This document shows, piece after piece, positions 54,011-64,000 of a stretch of 64,000 bases of DNA. The position numbers and the translations under genes were made by a program. Position 1 is the first letter of the stretch. Each line of letters starts with the position of its first letter. The notes under the pieces were generated by a model, which ran no database searches, had not been told where the DNA came from, and saw nothing but the letters and a program-made list of their open reading frames with translations. The DNA is from Candidatus Krumholzibacteriota bacterium (GTDB lineage: Bacteria > Krumholzibacteriota > Krumholzibacteriia > LZORAL124-64-63): NCBI GenBank assembly GCA_022711765.1, contig JAKLEB010000002.1, positions 877,726 to 941,725 on the forward strand, given 5' to 3'.

Positions 54011-54526
54011 TCAGGCCGCCGCCCGGCCCGCCCGCACGATGAAGTAGGTCCCGACCGCTCCGGCGACGACGATCGCGACCCGCACCAGCCAGATCGCGGC
54101 GCCGGCGCCGGCGTTGCCGACGGTGACGACGCTGGTCGCGATCGCCGCCCACATCAGGACGAGCGCCGCGATCTGCGCCCGTCGCGGCATGCGCGTCCCC
54201 GGCGCGAGATACGGGCGGAACGGACGGAACACCGCGCAGCCGAGGACGCGCTCCTCGAGCCACGGGCAGCTCCGCGTGAAGCACCAGGCGGCGGCGAGCA
54301 GGAACACCGTGGTCGGTAGACCCGGGACGACCGCGCCGATCGCGGCGAGGCCCACGCAGAGGAACCCGAGCGCCACGAGCAGCCAGCGGCGGAGCCGGGC
54401 CGCCGTCGCGCCGGCGGCGGCGACGGCGGCGACGGAGGGAGTCGGGGCGCGCTCGACGGGCAGGGGTCGCTCCCCGAGCGCCCCCCGCCCGCGCGGCCAC
54501 GGTGAGCCGTTCGATGTCCTGGCCAT
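54011..54526 (-). CDS. DUF454 (YbaN-like) inner-membrane protein
   Basis: A 171-residue membrane protein. After an Arg/Pro-rich N-terminal extension of about 45 residues, three to four helices contain the DUF454 signature: LCVGLAAIGAVVPGLPTTVF, then FTRSCPWLEERVL and FRPFRPYLAPGTRMP. Function is unknown for the family. GAGG precedes ATG. It lies 26 bp downstream of the catalase gene on the same strand, so they may share a transcript, which would tie it to the OxyR-controlled promoter. Confidence 0.86.
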   Translation of the reverse strand: MARTSNGSPWPRGRGALGERPLPVERAPTPSVAAVAAAGATAARLRRWLLVALGFLCVGLAAIGAVVPGLPTTVFLLAAAWCFTRSCPWLEERVLGCAVFRPFRPYLAPGTRMPRRAQIAALVLMWAAIATSVVTVGNAGAGAAIWLVRVAIVVAGAVGTYFIVRAGRAAA

Positions 54527-54552
54527 AGTCCTCGCCTGCCCCGCAACCGGCG

Positions 54553-56016
54553 CTACTTGCCGAGGTCCTTCAGCGCGAGCCCGAGCTTCTTCGCGACCCG
54601 CTGGCCATAATCTGGATCCGCCCGGTAGAAATGTCGAGTCTGCAACTCCTGGATTTCCGCCCTGGCGTCGCCGAGCGCGCCGGCGATGCGGGTCGTCAGG
54701 CGGTCCCGGTGCGCGTCGTCGAAGAGCCGGTAGAGGTTGCCGGCCTGGGTGTAGTCGTCATGGTCGACGGTCGAGTCGTAGCGATCGACGACGGCGTGCC
54801 CGAGGTCCCAGACCGGGTCGTTGTAGCGGTCGTCCGGCGCCGGCGCGCCTTCCCGCGTGTTGGGCCAGTAGTTGGTGCGGCCGCCATAGCCCTCGGCCGT
54901 CGCCATGGCGCCGTCGCGCTGGTAGTGATGGACCGGGCAGCGCGGCTTGTTCACCGGCAGCTGCTGGTAGTTGTTGCCGATGCGGTACCGGTGGGCGTCG
55001 GCGTAGGACATCAGGCGGGCCTGCAGCATCTTGTCGGGGCTCACGCCGATGCCGGGCACCAGGGCCGACGGGCTGAATGCGCTCAGCTCGACCTCGGCGT
55101 GGTAGTTCTCGGGATTGCGGTTCAGCTCGAGCGTGCCGACCTCGATGAGCGGGTACTCGGCGTGCGGCCAGACCTTGGTGAGGTCGAACGGGTTCCAGCG
55201 GAACGTGTCGGCCTGCGCCTGGGTCATGACCTGGATGTAGAAGGTCCACTGCGGGAACTCACGGCGCTCGATGGCGCCGAAGAGGTCGCGCTGGTGCGTC
55301 TCGCGATCCTGGGCGATGAGCGCGGCGGCCTCGTCGTCCATCAGGTTCTTGATGCCCTGCTTCGTCTTGAAGTGGAACTTGCACCAGACGCGCTCGCCCT
55401 TGGCGTTGATCAGCGAGTAGGTGTGGCTGCCGAAGCCGTGCAGGTGGCGGAGGCTCGCGGGGATGCCGCGGTCCGAGAAGAGGATCGTCACCTGGTGCAG
55501 CGACTCGGGGCACTGGCTCCAGAAGTCCCACTGCATGTCGTTGTCGCGCAGGTTGGTGCGCGGGTCGCGCTTCTGGGTGTGGATGAAATTCGCGAACTTG
55601 TGGGGGTCGCGCACGAAGAACACGGGGGTGTTGTTGCCCACCATGTCCCAGTTGCCCTCCTCGGTGTAGAACTTCAGGGCGAAGCCCCGCACGTCGCGCT
55701 CGGCGTCGGCGGCGCCGCGCTCGCCGGCGACGGTGCTGAACCGCAGGAACGTCTCCGTCGTCTTGCCGACCTTGCCGAGGAACGCCGCCTTGGTGTAGCG
55801 CGTGACGTCCCTCGTGACGGTGAACGTCCCGTAGGCGCCGGACCCCTTGGCGTGGACGACGCGCTCGGGGACGCGCTCGCGGTTGAAGTGCTGCATCTGC
55901 TCCAGCAGCTGGACGTCCTGCATGAGCAGGGGACCGCGCGGGCCGGCGGTCAGGGCGTGCTGGCGGCCCAGGGGGGCGCCGTCGGCCGTCGTGAGCGGGG
56001 GGCGCTTCTTGGTCAT
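54553..56016 (-). CDS. katA: Catalase (clade 3, heme, KatA-like)
   Basis: A 487-residue heme catalase that converts hydrogen peroxide to water and oxygen. The start [17 protein letters not shown] is typical of clade 3 enzymes. H55 in [12 protein letters not shown] is the distal His; the distal Asn lies in [15 protein letters not shown]; the proximal heme Tyr lies in [26 protein letters not shown] completes the fold. GGGAG precedes ATG. The gene is divergent from oxyR across an OxyR operator, so peroxide induction through OxyR is expected. Confidence 0.95.
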   Translation of the reverse strand: MTKKRPPLTTADGAPLGRQHALTAGPRGPLLMQDVQLLEQMQHFNRERVPERVVHAKGSGAYGTFTVTRDVTRYTKAAFLGKVGKTTETFLRFSTVAGERGAADAERDVRGFALKFYTEEGNWDMVGNNTPVFFVRDPHKFANFIHTQKRDPRTNLRDNDMQWDFWSQCPESLHQVTILFSDRGIPASLRHLHGFGSHTYSLINAKGERVWCKFHFKTKQGIKNLMDDEAAALIAQDRETHQRDLFGAIERREFPQWTFYIQVMTQAQADTFRWNPFDLTKVWPHAEYPLIEVGTLELNRNPENYHAEVELSAFSPSALVPGIGVSPDKMLQARLMSYADAHRYRIGNNYQQLPVNKPRCPVHHYQRDGAMATAEGYGGRTNYWPNTREGAPAPDDRYNDPVWDLGHAVVDRYDSTVDHDDYTQAGNLYRLFDDAHRDRLTTRIAGALGDARAEIQELQTRHFYRADPDYGQRVAKKLGLALKDLGK

Positions 56017-56116
56017 GGCATGCTCCCTATCGCTGGCGGAATTCCGTTCGCGAGACGCCGGACCGGTCAGGCAGGCGGCGCCCTCGCTTCCCTCTTCCCA
56101 GAGCATAGGCGCGGCG

Positions 56117-56144
56117 TGTATAACTGTCCAATATCGATGATCAA
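56117..56144 (-). promoter_or_regulatory. Candidate katA promoter
   Basis: On the minus strand TTGATC (56139-56144) lies 16 bp before TATACA (56117-56122). Both hexamers are partial matches, as expected for an activator-dependent promoter, and the -35 overlaps the OxyR operator. Confidence 0.35.
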
Positions 56145-56167
56145 TCCTTTCGATAGGATCTACCTAT
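56131..56167. promoter_or_regulatory. OxyR operator (four half-sites)
   Basis: The OxyR motif ATAG-N7-CTAT is perfect at 56153-56156 and 56164-56167. Stepping back by 11 bp gives CAAT (56142-56145) and ATAT (56131-56134), each three of four. The full four-half-site array thus covers 37 bp, overlapping both the katA -35 region and the oxyR start codon. Confidence 0.7.
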
Positions 56168-57086
56168 GGAATTGCACCAGCTCCGCTACTTCCTGGCCGC
56201 CGCCGAGGCCGGATCGATGAGCCGCGCCGCCGGCCGCTGCAACGTGGCCCAGCCATCGCTCAGCCAGCAGATCAAGAAACTCGAGGAGGAGCTCGGCGTG
56301 CGCCTGTTCGACCGATTCGGCCGCGGCGTCGTCCTGACGGAGGCCGGCCTCGCGCTGGTGCCGCGGGCTCGCCGGATCCTGGCCGAGGTCGGCGAGGTCG
56401 AGAGCCGGCTCGCGGCCGACGGAGCCGTTCGCGGCGGGCGGCTCATCGTCGGCGCCATCCCGACCATGGCGCCGTACCTGCTGCCGCCGGTGCTCGCGGA
56501 GTTGCGCGAGGTCCTCCCCGCGTGCGAGGTCCAGGTGCGGGAGGACCTCACGGAGAATCTCCTGGAGCTGCTCGTCGATTGCGTGATCGACGTCGCCGTC
56601 GTCTCGACCCCCATCGACCAGGCGCACGTGGAGGTCGAGGTGATCGGGGACGAGGCGTTCCTGGCGGTCCTGCCGGCCTACCATCGGCTCAGCCGGGCCG
56701 GGACCATCACCGTGGCGGAGCTCGGCCACTATCCCCGGGTCAGCCTGCAGGACGTCCACTGCCTCGGCCGCCAGATCAACGAGTTCTGCGCCGCCAGGCG
56801 CATCGCGTCGGTCGTGGCCTGTCAGGCTGCGCAGATCGCGACGGTGCTCGAGCTGGTCCGCCTGGGACTCGGCGTCTCGCTGGTCCCGGCGATGGCGGCG
56901 CGGCGCGACGAGTCGCCCGAGCGGTGCTACCTGCCGCTGCGGCGGTCGGGTCCGCGGCGCGAGATCGCGCTCGCCTGGCGGGCGGGGCGCACCCGCGAGC
57001 GGCCGGCGGAGCGCTTCGCGGACATCCTGCGGGCGCGCCTGGGCGAGCTCGTGGACTTCCGGCCGGCAGGAGCGACATGCGGTTGA
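56166..57086 (+). CDS. oxyR: Peroxide-sensing LysR-type regulator OxyR
   Basis: A 306-residue LysR-type regulator. The N-terminal HTH (LHQLRYFLAAAEAGSMSRAA, QPSLSQQIKKLEEELG) is followed by the substrate domain with both redox cysteines at exactly the E. coli positions: C199 and C208 in VHCLGRQINEFCAARR. It would form a disulfide with peroxide and activate katA, while repressing itself, because the operator overlaps its own start codon. It is divergent from katA. Confidence 0.94.
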   Translation: MELHQLRYFLAAAEAGSMSRAAGRCNVAQPSLSQQIKKLEEELGVRLFDRFGRGVVLTEAGLALVPRARRILAEVGEVESRLAADGAVRGGRLIVGAIPTMAPYLLPPVLAELREVLPACEVQVREDLTENLLELLVDCVIDVAVVSTPIDQAHVEVEVIGDEAFLAVLPAYHRLSRAGTITVAELGHYPRVSLQDVHCLGRQINEFCAARRIASVVACQAAQIATVLELVRLGLGVSLVPAMAARRDESPERCYLPLRRSGPRREIALAWRAGRTRERPAERFADILRARLGELVDFRPAGATCG

Positions 57087-57173
57087 ACCCGCGACCGCGC
57101 GACCCTATTGTTCCGGACGATTCCAGCGGCCCGCCCGCGGCGGGCCGGACCGTCGCGAACCGGGAGGTGCGCC

Positions 57174-59488
<2,315 letters not shown>

Positions 59489-59548
59489 CCGGCGGTCCTT
59501 GGCAAGGCCGGCACTCAGCGGGTATGTTACCCGCCGGAAGGAGTCCCG

Positions 59549-60586
59549 ATGCGCCAGCTCGTGACCACCCGCCGCGGCGGTCCGGACGCGCTCGTGGTCC
59601 GGGACGTGCCGGCCCCGGCGCCGTCGCCCGGCGAGGTCCGCGTCCGGACGGCCCTGGCCGGCCTCAACTTCGCGGACGTCATGGTCCGCCTCGGCCTGTA
59701 TCCCGACGGCCCAGCCCTGCCGGCGGTCCTCGGCCACGAGGCGAGCGGCGAGATCGACGCCGTCGGCGACGGCGTGCCGGTGTCGCGCATCGGCGAGCGC
59801 GTGGTGGCGCTGTGCCGCTTCGGCGCCTTCAGCGAGCAGGTCTGCGTGCCCGCGGCCCAGGCCTTCGCGCTGCCCGCCGGGATCGATCTGGAGCGCGCGG
59901 CCGCGCTGCCGGTCAACTACCTCACCGCACACGTCATGCTGCGGGTGCTGGCGCCGGTGCAGCCGGGCGACCGCGTGCTCGTGCACTCCGCGGCCGGCGG
60001 CGTCGGCCAGGCCGCGTGCCAGCTCGCGCGGCTGGGCGGCGGCGAGGTCCTGGCCTCCGCGTCGCCGGCCAAGCACGACCTGCTGCGCGCGCAGGGCTGC
60101 CGGCTCGTGTTCGACAGCCGCGCCGCGTCGTTCGCCGCGCTCGTGAAGGAGGCCACCGAGGGCCGCGGCTGCGACATCGCCCTCGAGCCGCGCCACGGAC
60201 GCTGGATCATGGAGAGCTACCGCGCGCTCGGCGAGGGCGGCCGGTTGATCCTGCACGGATTCTCGAGCGCCGCCGAGGGCGGCGGCGGGGTGGCCGGCGC
60301 GATCCGGACCCTGGCCCGGGTGCCCTGGCTCACGCTCAATCCGCTGCGGCTGATGAACGACACGAGATCGGTCGGCGGCGTGAACCTCGGCCGGCTGTGG
60401 CACCGCGCCGATCGCCTGGTCGCCTGGATGCACGTGCTCCTGGGCTGGCTCTCGGCGGGGGACATCGCGCCGGTCGTCGACCGGATCTTCACGCCGGAAG
60501 AAGCGGCCGCGGCGTACCGGCGGCTGGAGGAGCGCCGCAACGTGGGCAAGGTCCTGCTCGACTTTCGCGCGGGGGGCGCGGCGTGA
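59549..60586 (+). CDS. MDR-family zinc-independent oxidoreductase
   Basis: A 345-residue medium-chain dehydrogenase/reductase of the quinone oxidoreductase type: early LNFADVMVRLGLYP, LGHEASGEI, and the NAD(P) fold VLVHSAAGGVGQAACQL. The catalytic-zinc residues of alcohol dehydrogenases are absent, as in QOR/VAT1-like members. AAGGAG precedes ATG. It ends with GTGA into the glycosyltransferase gene, so it is in their operon, though its link to glycan synthesis is unclear. The substrate is unknown. Confidence 0.88.
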   Translation: MRQLVTTRRGGPDALVVRDVPAPAPSPGEVRVRTALAGLNFADVMVRLGLYPDGPALPAVLGHEASGEIDAVGDGVPVSRIGERVVALCRFGAFSEQVCVPAAQAFALPAGIDLERAAALPVNYLTAHVMLRVLAPVQPGDRVLVHSAAGGVGQAACQLARLGGGEVLASASPAKHDLLRAQGCRLVFDSRAASFAALVKEATEGRGCDIALEPRHGRWIMESYRALGEGGRLILHGFSSAAEGGGGVAGAIRTLARVPWLTLNPLRLMNDTRSVGGVNLGRLWHRADRLVAWMHVLLGWLSAGDIAPVVDRIFTPEEAAAAYRRLEERRNVGKVLLDFRAGGAA

Positions 60587-61323
60587 AGATCTCGGCCGCG
60601 ATCATCACCCGCGACGCGGCGGCGGCTCTCGACCGCTGCCTCGCGTCGCTCGATTTCTGCGACGAGGTCGTGGTGCTCGACCAGCACAGCGCCGACCAGA
60701 CGGCCGCCGTCTGCGCGCGCCGCGGCGCCCGGCTCGTGCAGACCGAGTGGCTCGGCTTCGGACCCACGAAGCAGAAGGCGGTCGACCTCTGCCGGAACCG
60801 CTGGGTGCTCAGCATCGATTCGGACGAGCAGGTCTCCGCCGAGCTGCGCGCGGCGATCCTCGCCCTGCCGGACGAACCCGCGGCCGCGGCCTTCGCGGTC
60901 AACCGGCTCAGCCGCTTCCTCGGGCACTGGATCCGTCACTGCGGCTGGCACCCGGACTGGGTCGTGCGGCTCTTCGATCGCGAGCGCGCCGCCTTCGACG
61001 CGAAGCCCGTCCACGAGGCCGTCCACGCGCGCGGGCCGGTCGAGCGGCTGGGCGGCCTGCTCCTGCACGACGCGTACGAGACCCTCGAGGCGTACATCGC
61101 GAGGCTGGACCGATACACCACCGCGGCCGCGGCCGAGCTGCACCAGCAGGGCCGGCGCAGCGGCCTGGGCGGCGCGTGGGTCCGCTCCCAGGCCGCGTTC
61201 TGGCGGATGTGGCTCCTGCAGGGCGGGTTCCGCGACGGCTGGCCGGGCACCGTCCTGTGCGCGTGCTCGTCCTTCTACGTGCTGAGCAAGTACGTCAAGC
61301 TCTGGCGACTGGACCGTCCATGA
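60583..61323 (+). CDS. Family 2 glycosyltransferase (WaaE-like)
   Basis: A 246-residue GT-A fold transferase. ISAAIITRDAAAALDRCL, VVVLDQHSADQT (first Asp), GPTKQKAVDL and LSIDSDEQVS (the DxD equivalent), then HWIRHCGWHPDWVVRLFDR, match the lipopolysaccharide core beta-glucosyl/heptosyl WaaE group. It overlaps the MDR gene by 4 bp at the start and the GT9 gene by 4 bp at the end. It should add a sugar to lipid A core or a similar glycan. Confidence 0.9.
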   Translation: MKISAAIITRDAAAALDRCLASLDFCDEVVVLDQHSADQTAAVCARRGARLVQTEWLGFGPTKQKAVDLCRNRWVLSIDSDEQVSAELRAAILALPDEPAAAAFAVNRLSRFLGHWIRHCGWHPDWVVRLFDRERAAFDAKPVHEAVHARGPVERLGGLLLHDAYETLEAYIARLDRYTTAAAAELHQQGRRSGLGGAWVRSQAAFWRMWLLQGGFRDGWPGTVLCACSSFYVLSKYVKLWRLDRP

Positions 61324-62375
61324 AGGTCCTGCTGGCGCGCTGCGACCGGCTCGGCGACCTCGTCCTCGCGCTGCCCGCGTTCGCCTGGCTGCACGCGGCG
61401 CGGCCCGACTGGGAGATCCACGCGCTCGTGAGCGCCGACGCGGCGCCGCTGGTGGAGCACGATCCGGCGATCGCCGCGTACCACGCCTGGGACGGCGGGC
61501 TCGGCCGCGACCTCACGGCGCAGCTGGCCGCCGAGCGCTACGACGCCGGGGTCCTCCTCCAGTACCAGACCCCGCTCGCGATGATGCTGCGCCGGGCCGG
61601 GGTCCGGCGCCGCTACGGCCCGTGGTCCAAGCCGGCGAGCTGGCTGCTGTTGAACCGCGGCTGCTGGCAGGGGCGGTCGCGGGTGGCCCGCCACGAGCGC
61701 GACTACAACGTGGACCTCGTCCGCAGGCTCGCCGGCCGGGCGGCGCGGGCGGTCCCGGTGCCGGAGCCGCGGCTGCACATCGGCGACGTCCAGCGGGAGA
61801 TCGGCCGGCGCTTCCGGCGGGAGGAGGCCCCCGGCGCCGCGGTCGTCGCGTTCGTGCACCCGGGCAGCGGCGGTTCGGCGCTGGACTGGCCGGCGGCCGG
61901 CTTCGCGTCCGTCGCCAACGCGCTGGCGCGCCGCCGCGGCTGGCGCGTGTTCGTCACCGGCAGCCACTTCGATCGGCTCGTGATCGACGCCCTGGCGCCC
62001 CACCTCGATCCGGCGGTCTCGGTGGTGGCCGAGCGCTTCCCGCTGCGCGACTTCCTGGGCGTCCTCGCGGCCGGCGACGTGATGATCGCGCCCAGCACCG
62101 GACCGTTGCACCTCGCGGCGGCGCTGGGGCTCGGCGCGGTCGGACTCTACCCGCCCGCGCCGACGGTGAGCGCGCGCCGCTGGGGGCCGCTCGGCGAGTG
62201 GGCGCGGGCGTTGACGCCGGACGCCGACTGTCCGGCGCGGCGTCACTGCCTGTACCACCATTGTCTGCTGTTCAATTGCCTGGAGGGGATCGTACCCTCG
62301 CACGTGATCGAGGCGGCGACCGAGCTGGTCGCCCAGCGGCAGGCGGCGGCGGCCGGCGCCGCTCGTCTCGTCTGA
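61320..62375 (+). CDS. Family 9 glycosyltransferase (heptosyltransferase-like)
   Basis: A 351-residue GT-B enzyme of the WaaF/WaaQ (heptosyltransferase) family. The RCDRLGDLVLALPAFAWLH N-terminal loop (the G-D-L catalytic base region) and the FVHPGSGGSALDWPAAGFAS and APSTGPLHLAAALG motifs of the donor-binding domain are clear. A Cys-rich C-terminal motif (CPARRHCLYHHCLLFNCL) is typical of the family. It pairs with the GT2 gene by ATGA overlap. It should work in lipopolysaccharide inner core building. Confidence 0.9.
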   Translation: MKVLLARCDRLGDLVLALPAFAWLHAARPDWEIHALVSADAAPLVEHDPAIAAYHAWDGGLGRDLTAQLAAERYDAGVLLQYQTPLAMMLRRAGVRRRYGPWSKPASWLLLNRGCWQGRSRVARHERDYNVDLVRRLAGRAARAVPVPEPRLHIGDVQREIGRRFRREEAPGAAVVAFVHPGSGGSALDWPAAGFASVANALARRRGWRVFVTGSHFDRLVIDALAPHLDPAVSVVAERFPLRDFLGVLAAGDVMIAPSTGPLHLAAALGLGAVGLYPPAPTVSARRWGPLGEWARALTPDADCPARRHCLYHHCLLFNCLEGIVPSHVIEAATELVAQRQAAAAGAARLV

Positions 62376-62394
62376 AGCCGAGGAGGACCGTGCC

Positions 62395-63483
62395 ATGACG
62401 ATCCCTGCGCCTGTACGTTCCTGGTTGCTGGTCGCCCTCGTGGTCTGCCTCGCCGGACCGGTTCGCGGGCAGGACGAGGGCGCGAGCGCCCCGTCGGATC
62501 CGCTGGCCGCCGCCCGGGTTTACAAGTCGCGCGCGAGCCAGCTCGGCGCCAAGGGGACGGTGCCGGCCGCCTGGCAGGCCTTCGTGAAGAACCTCGAGGC
62601 CGCGGAGCGCGACACCCTCGACGCGGCGGCGATCGAGGCGCTCGAGCTGGAGGGCCGGCGCCTCGTCAACCGCGCCGCCTTCCTGCGCGAGGTCCGGGAC
62701 AACCGCGAACCCCTGGAAAATCTGCTCGGCCGCTACGACCGCGCGCTGCGCGAGCTGGCGGCGGTCCTGGACATCCCGGTCGACCCGGCGCTCAGCGGCG
62801 ACGAGGCGGCGGCCCGGCTGCTCGACCAGGCGACCCGGACGCGCCTGCAGCAGCAGCTCGCGGCCGACAGCCTGCGCGTGGAGAACCGCAAGTTCAAGGA
62901 GCTGATCGGCTCGGGAGTCGCGGCGCGCGACTCGCTCATCACCGCGCTGCAGGTCGAGCTGAGCGCGGTCCGCAAGCGCCTCTGGGAGACCGAGCTGCGC
63001 GCCGGCGTCGCGGAGGCGGACCGGTCGGCGGCCGAATCGGCGCTCTCGGTGCGGCAGGCGCGCGAGGAGGCCGTCCGCGAGATCCTCGACGCGCTGGGCG
63101 ACAAGGCCACGGCCGTCACGAGGCCGGACGGCACGATCATCCTGCAGGTCCACGGGCTGACCTTCGGGGTCGGCAGCGCGAGCCTCGAGCCCGGCCAGGC
63201 GGAGCTGATGAAACAGCTCGCCGCGGCGGTCGCGCGCTTCCCGGGCGCCGCGGTGCGCGTCGAGGGGCACACCGACGACACGGGCAGCCGCGCGGCGAAC
63301 CTCACGCTCTCCGAGCGCCGGGCCGCGACCGTCGCGGGCGGGATCGAGCGGAGGCTCAAGCTGGCGCAGGGCTCGATCGCCACGGCGGGGGTCGGTCCGG
63401 ACCGTCCGATCGCGCCCAACAGCACCGCCGAGGGGCGGGCCCGCAACCGCCGCATCGACATCGTGATCGCGCCGGTGGAATGA
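62395..63483 (+). CDS. OmpA-domain secreted protein with coiled coil
   Basis: A 362-residue protein. A signal peptide (to about GPVRGQ) is followed by a long helical/coiled-coil region (about residues 40-235) and a C-terminal OmpA-like peptidoglycan-binding domain: FGVGSASLEPGQAELMKQLA, VRVEGHTDDTGS and LTLSERRAATV, ending NRRIDIVIAPVE. It probably tethers the outer membrane to peptidoglycan. AGGAGG precedes ATG. The final bases run 1 bp before the mntP start. Confidence 0.92.
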   Translation: MTIPAPVRSWLLVALVVCLAGPVRGQDEGASAPSDPLAAARVYKSRASQLGAKGTVPAAWQAFVKNLEAAERDTLDAAAIEALELEGRRLVNRAAFLREVRDNREPLENLLGRYDRALRELAAVLDIPVDPALSGDEAAARLLDQATRTRLQQQLAADSLRVENRKFKELIGSGVAARDSLITALQVELSAVRKRLWETELRAGVAEADRSAAESALSVRQAREEAVREILDALGDKATAVTRPDGTIILQVHGLTFGVGSASLEPGQAELMKQLAAAVARFPGAAVRVEGHTDDTGSRAANLTLSERRAATVAGGIERRLKLAQGSIATAGVGPDRPIAPNSTAEGRARNRRIDIVIAPVE

Positions 63484-63484
63484 G

Positions 63485-64000
63485 GTGGCGTTCGTCGAGA
63501 CGCTCCTGATCGCGGTCGGGCTCGCGATGGACGCGTTCGCGGTCTCGCTCGCGGCGGGCGCGGCCGGCTGGGCGGATCGCCCGCGCGCCCGCTTCCGCCT
63601 GTGGTTCCACTTCGGGCTCTTCCAGGCGTTGATGCCCGTCGCGGGCTGGCTCGCCGGCGCGCGGGTCGCCGCGCTGGTCGCGGCCTGGGACCACTGGCTC
63701 GCGTTCGCGCTGCTCGCCTGGATCGGCGCGCGCATGATCCGCGGCGGGCTGCGCGGCGGCGAGACGCACTCGCGCTCGGGGCCCGACCCCACGCGCGGCC
63801 GCACCCTCCTGGGCCTGGCGGTCGCGACCAGCATCGACGCCCTCGCCGTCGGCTTCAGCTTCGCCTGCCTCGGGCTCGAGGTCTGGCGGCCGGCGCTCGT
63901 GATCGGCGCCGTCGCGGCCGCGTTCTCGCTCGCCGGCTGCCTGCTCGGCCACCGGCTGGGCGTCGCCGTGGGCCGGCGCCTCGAGGTCGCCGGCGGCGCG
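63485..64000 (+). CDS. mntP: Manganese efflux pump MntP (partial, runs off the window)
   Basis: A 172-codon open frame to the window end, starting GTG at 63485. It has the MntP (DUF204) pattern: LLIAVGLAMDAFAVSLAAG in the first helix, FGLFQALMPVAGWLAG, and LLGLAVATSIDALAVGFSFA, with further helices. It exports manganese across the inner membrane. It begins 1 bp after the OmpA-domain stop. The 3' end is cut; about 10-15 residues are likely missing. Confidence 0.9.
   Translation, partial: MAFVETLLIAVGLAMDAFAVSLAAGAAGWADRPRARFRLWFHFGLFQALMPVAGWLAGARVAALVAAWDHWLAFALLAWIGARMIRGGLRGGETHSRSGPDPTRGRTLLGLAVATSIDALAVGFSFACLGLEVWRPALVIGAVAAAFSLAGCLLGHRLGVAVGRRLEVAGGA

Overview
The window is about 64 kb of very GC-rich bacterial chromosome, close to wall-to-wall coding. 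It carries housekeeping genes and shows no phage or insertion sequence. Several genes point to a diderm (outer-membrane) cell: secreted beta-barrel proteins, lipoproteins, an OmpA-domain protein, a POTRA-barrel protein, and GT2 and GT9 lipopolysaccharide-type glycosyltransferases. DUF4159 and DUF4175-like proteins, a secreted protein of the kind mislabelled 'asparagine synthetase B', beta-propellers and many TPR proteins fit the FCB side of the tree (Gemmatimonadota, Krumholzibacteriota, Eisenbacteria and similar). That placement is an inference from gene content. Intergenic gaps are short (none above 300 bp), and many neighbouring genes overlap by 4 bp (ATGA, GTGA or TTGA), so translationally coupled operons are common.

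Layout. 1-2978: end of holB, then ricT, tatD and rsmA. 2978-8012: a secreted beta-barrel candidate, two lipoproteins and a divergent polysaccharide deacetylase. 8203-10842: secD-secF behind a leader with a hairpin and T9 run. 11086-23733: a six-gene collinear envelope block (small secreted protein, giant NtrY-like histidine kinase, DUF4159, DUF4175-like coiled-coil protein, TPR protein, secreted AsnB-like protein). 23864-28512: metH-metF. 28509-31116 (minus): ECF sigma factor, zinc-finger anti-sigma factor, beta-propeller. 31327-36876: gmd, an alpha/beta-hydrolase-like protein and an MBL hydrolase (both minus), then a TPR protein and a peptidase-like protein. 37007-42714: gltX, a holin-like/phosphatase fusion, tRNA-Gln and tRNA-Glu, and two more alkaline-phosphatase-superfamily proteins. 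42855-47582: trxA, an AT-rich regulatory gap, a sigma-54 activator with an unknown membrane-anchored neighbour, an SPFH protein and a Cys-Pro-His repeat protein. 47694-48346: a brnTA toxin-antitoxin cassette bounded by 12-bp inverted repeats. 48522-53887: pepT, an OPT transporter and a nucleotide-sugar dehydrogenase. 54011-57086: a DUF454 protein and a divergent catalase/oxyR pair with a clear OxyR operator. 57174-64000: YchJ-like, POTRA-barrel, MDR oxidoreductase, GT2, GT9, OmpA and the start of mntP.

Most interesting signals: (1) the inverted-repeat-bounded brnTA cassette with its promoter and operator; (2) a secreted protein built from 18-residue CPHAKA repeats encoded by exact 54-bp DNA repeats; (3) the 12.6-kb histidine kinase/DUF4159/DUF4175 envelope block; (4) two proteins whose catalytic motifs look lost (Ser to Gly in an alpha/beta hydrolase, HEXXH to HAAHH in a peptidase-like protein); (5) operator-like arrays upstream of the sigma-54 activator and of oxyR. 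All calls come from reading the sequence; no database search was run.
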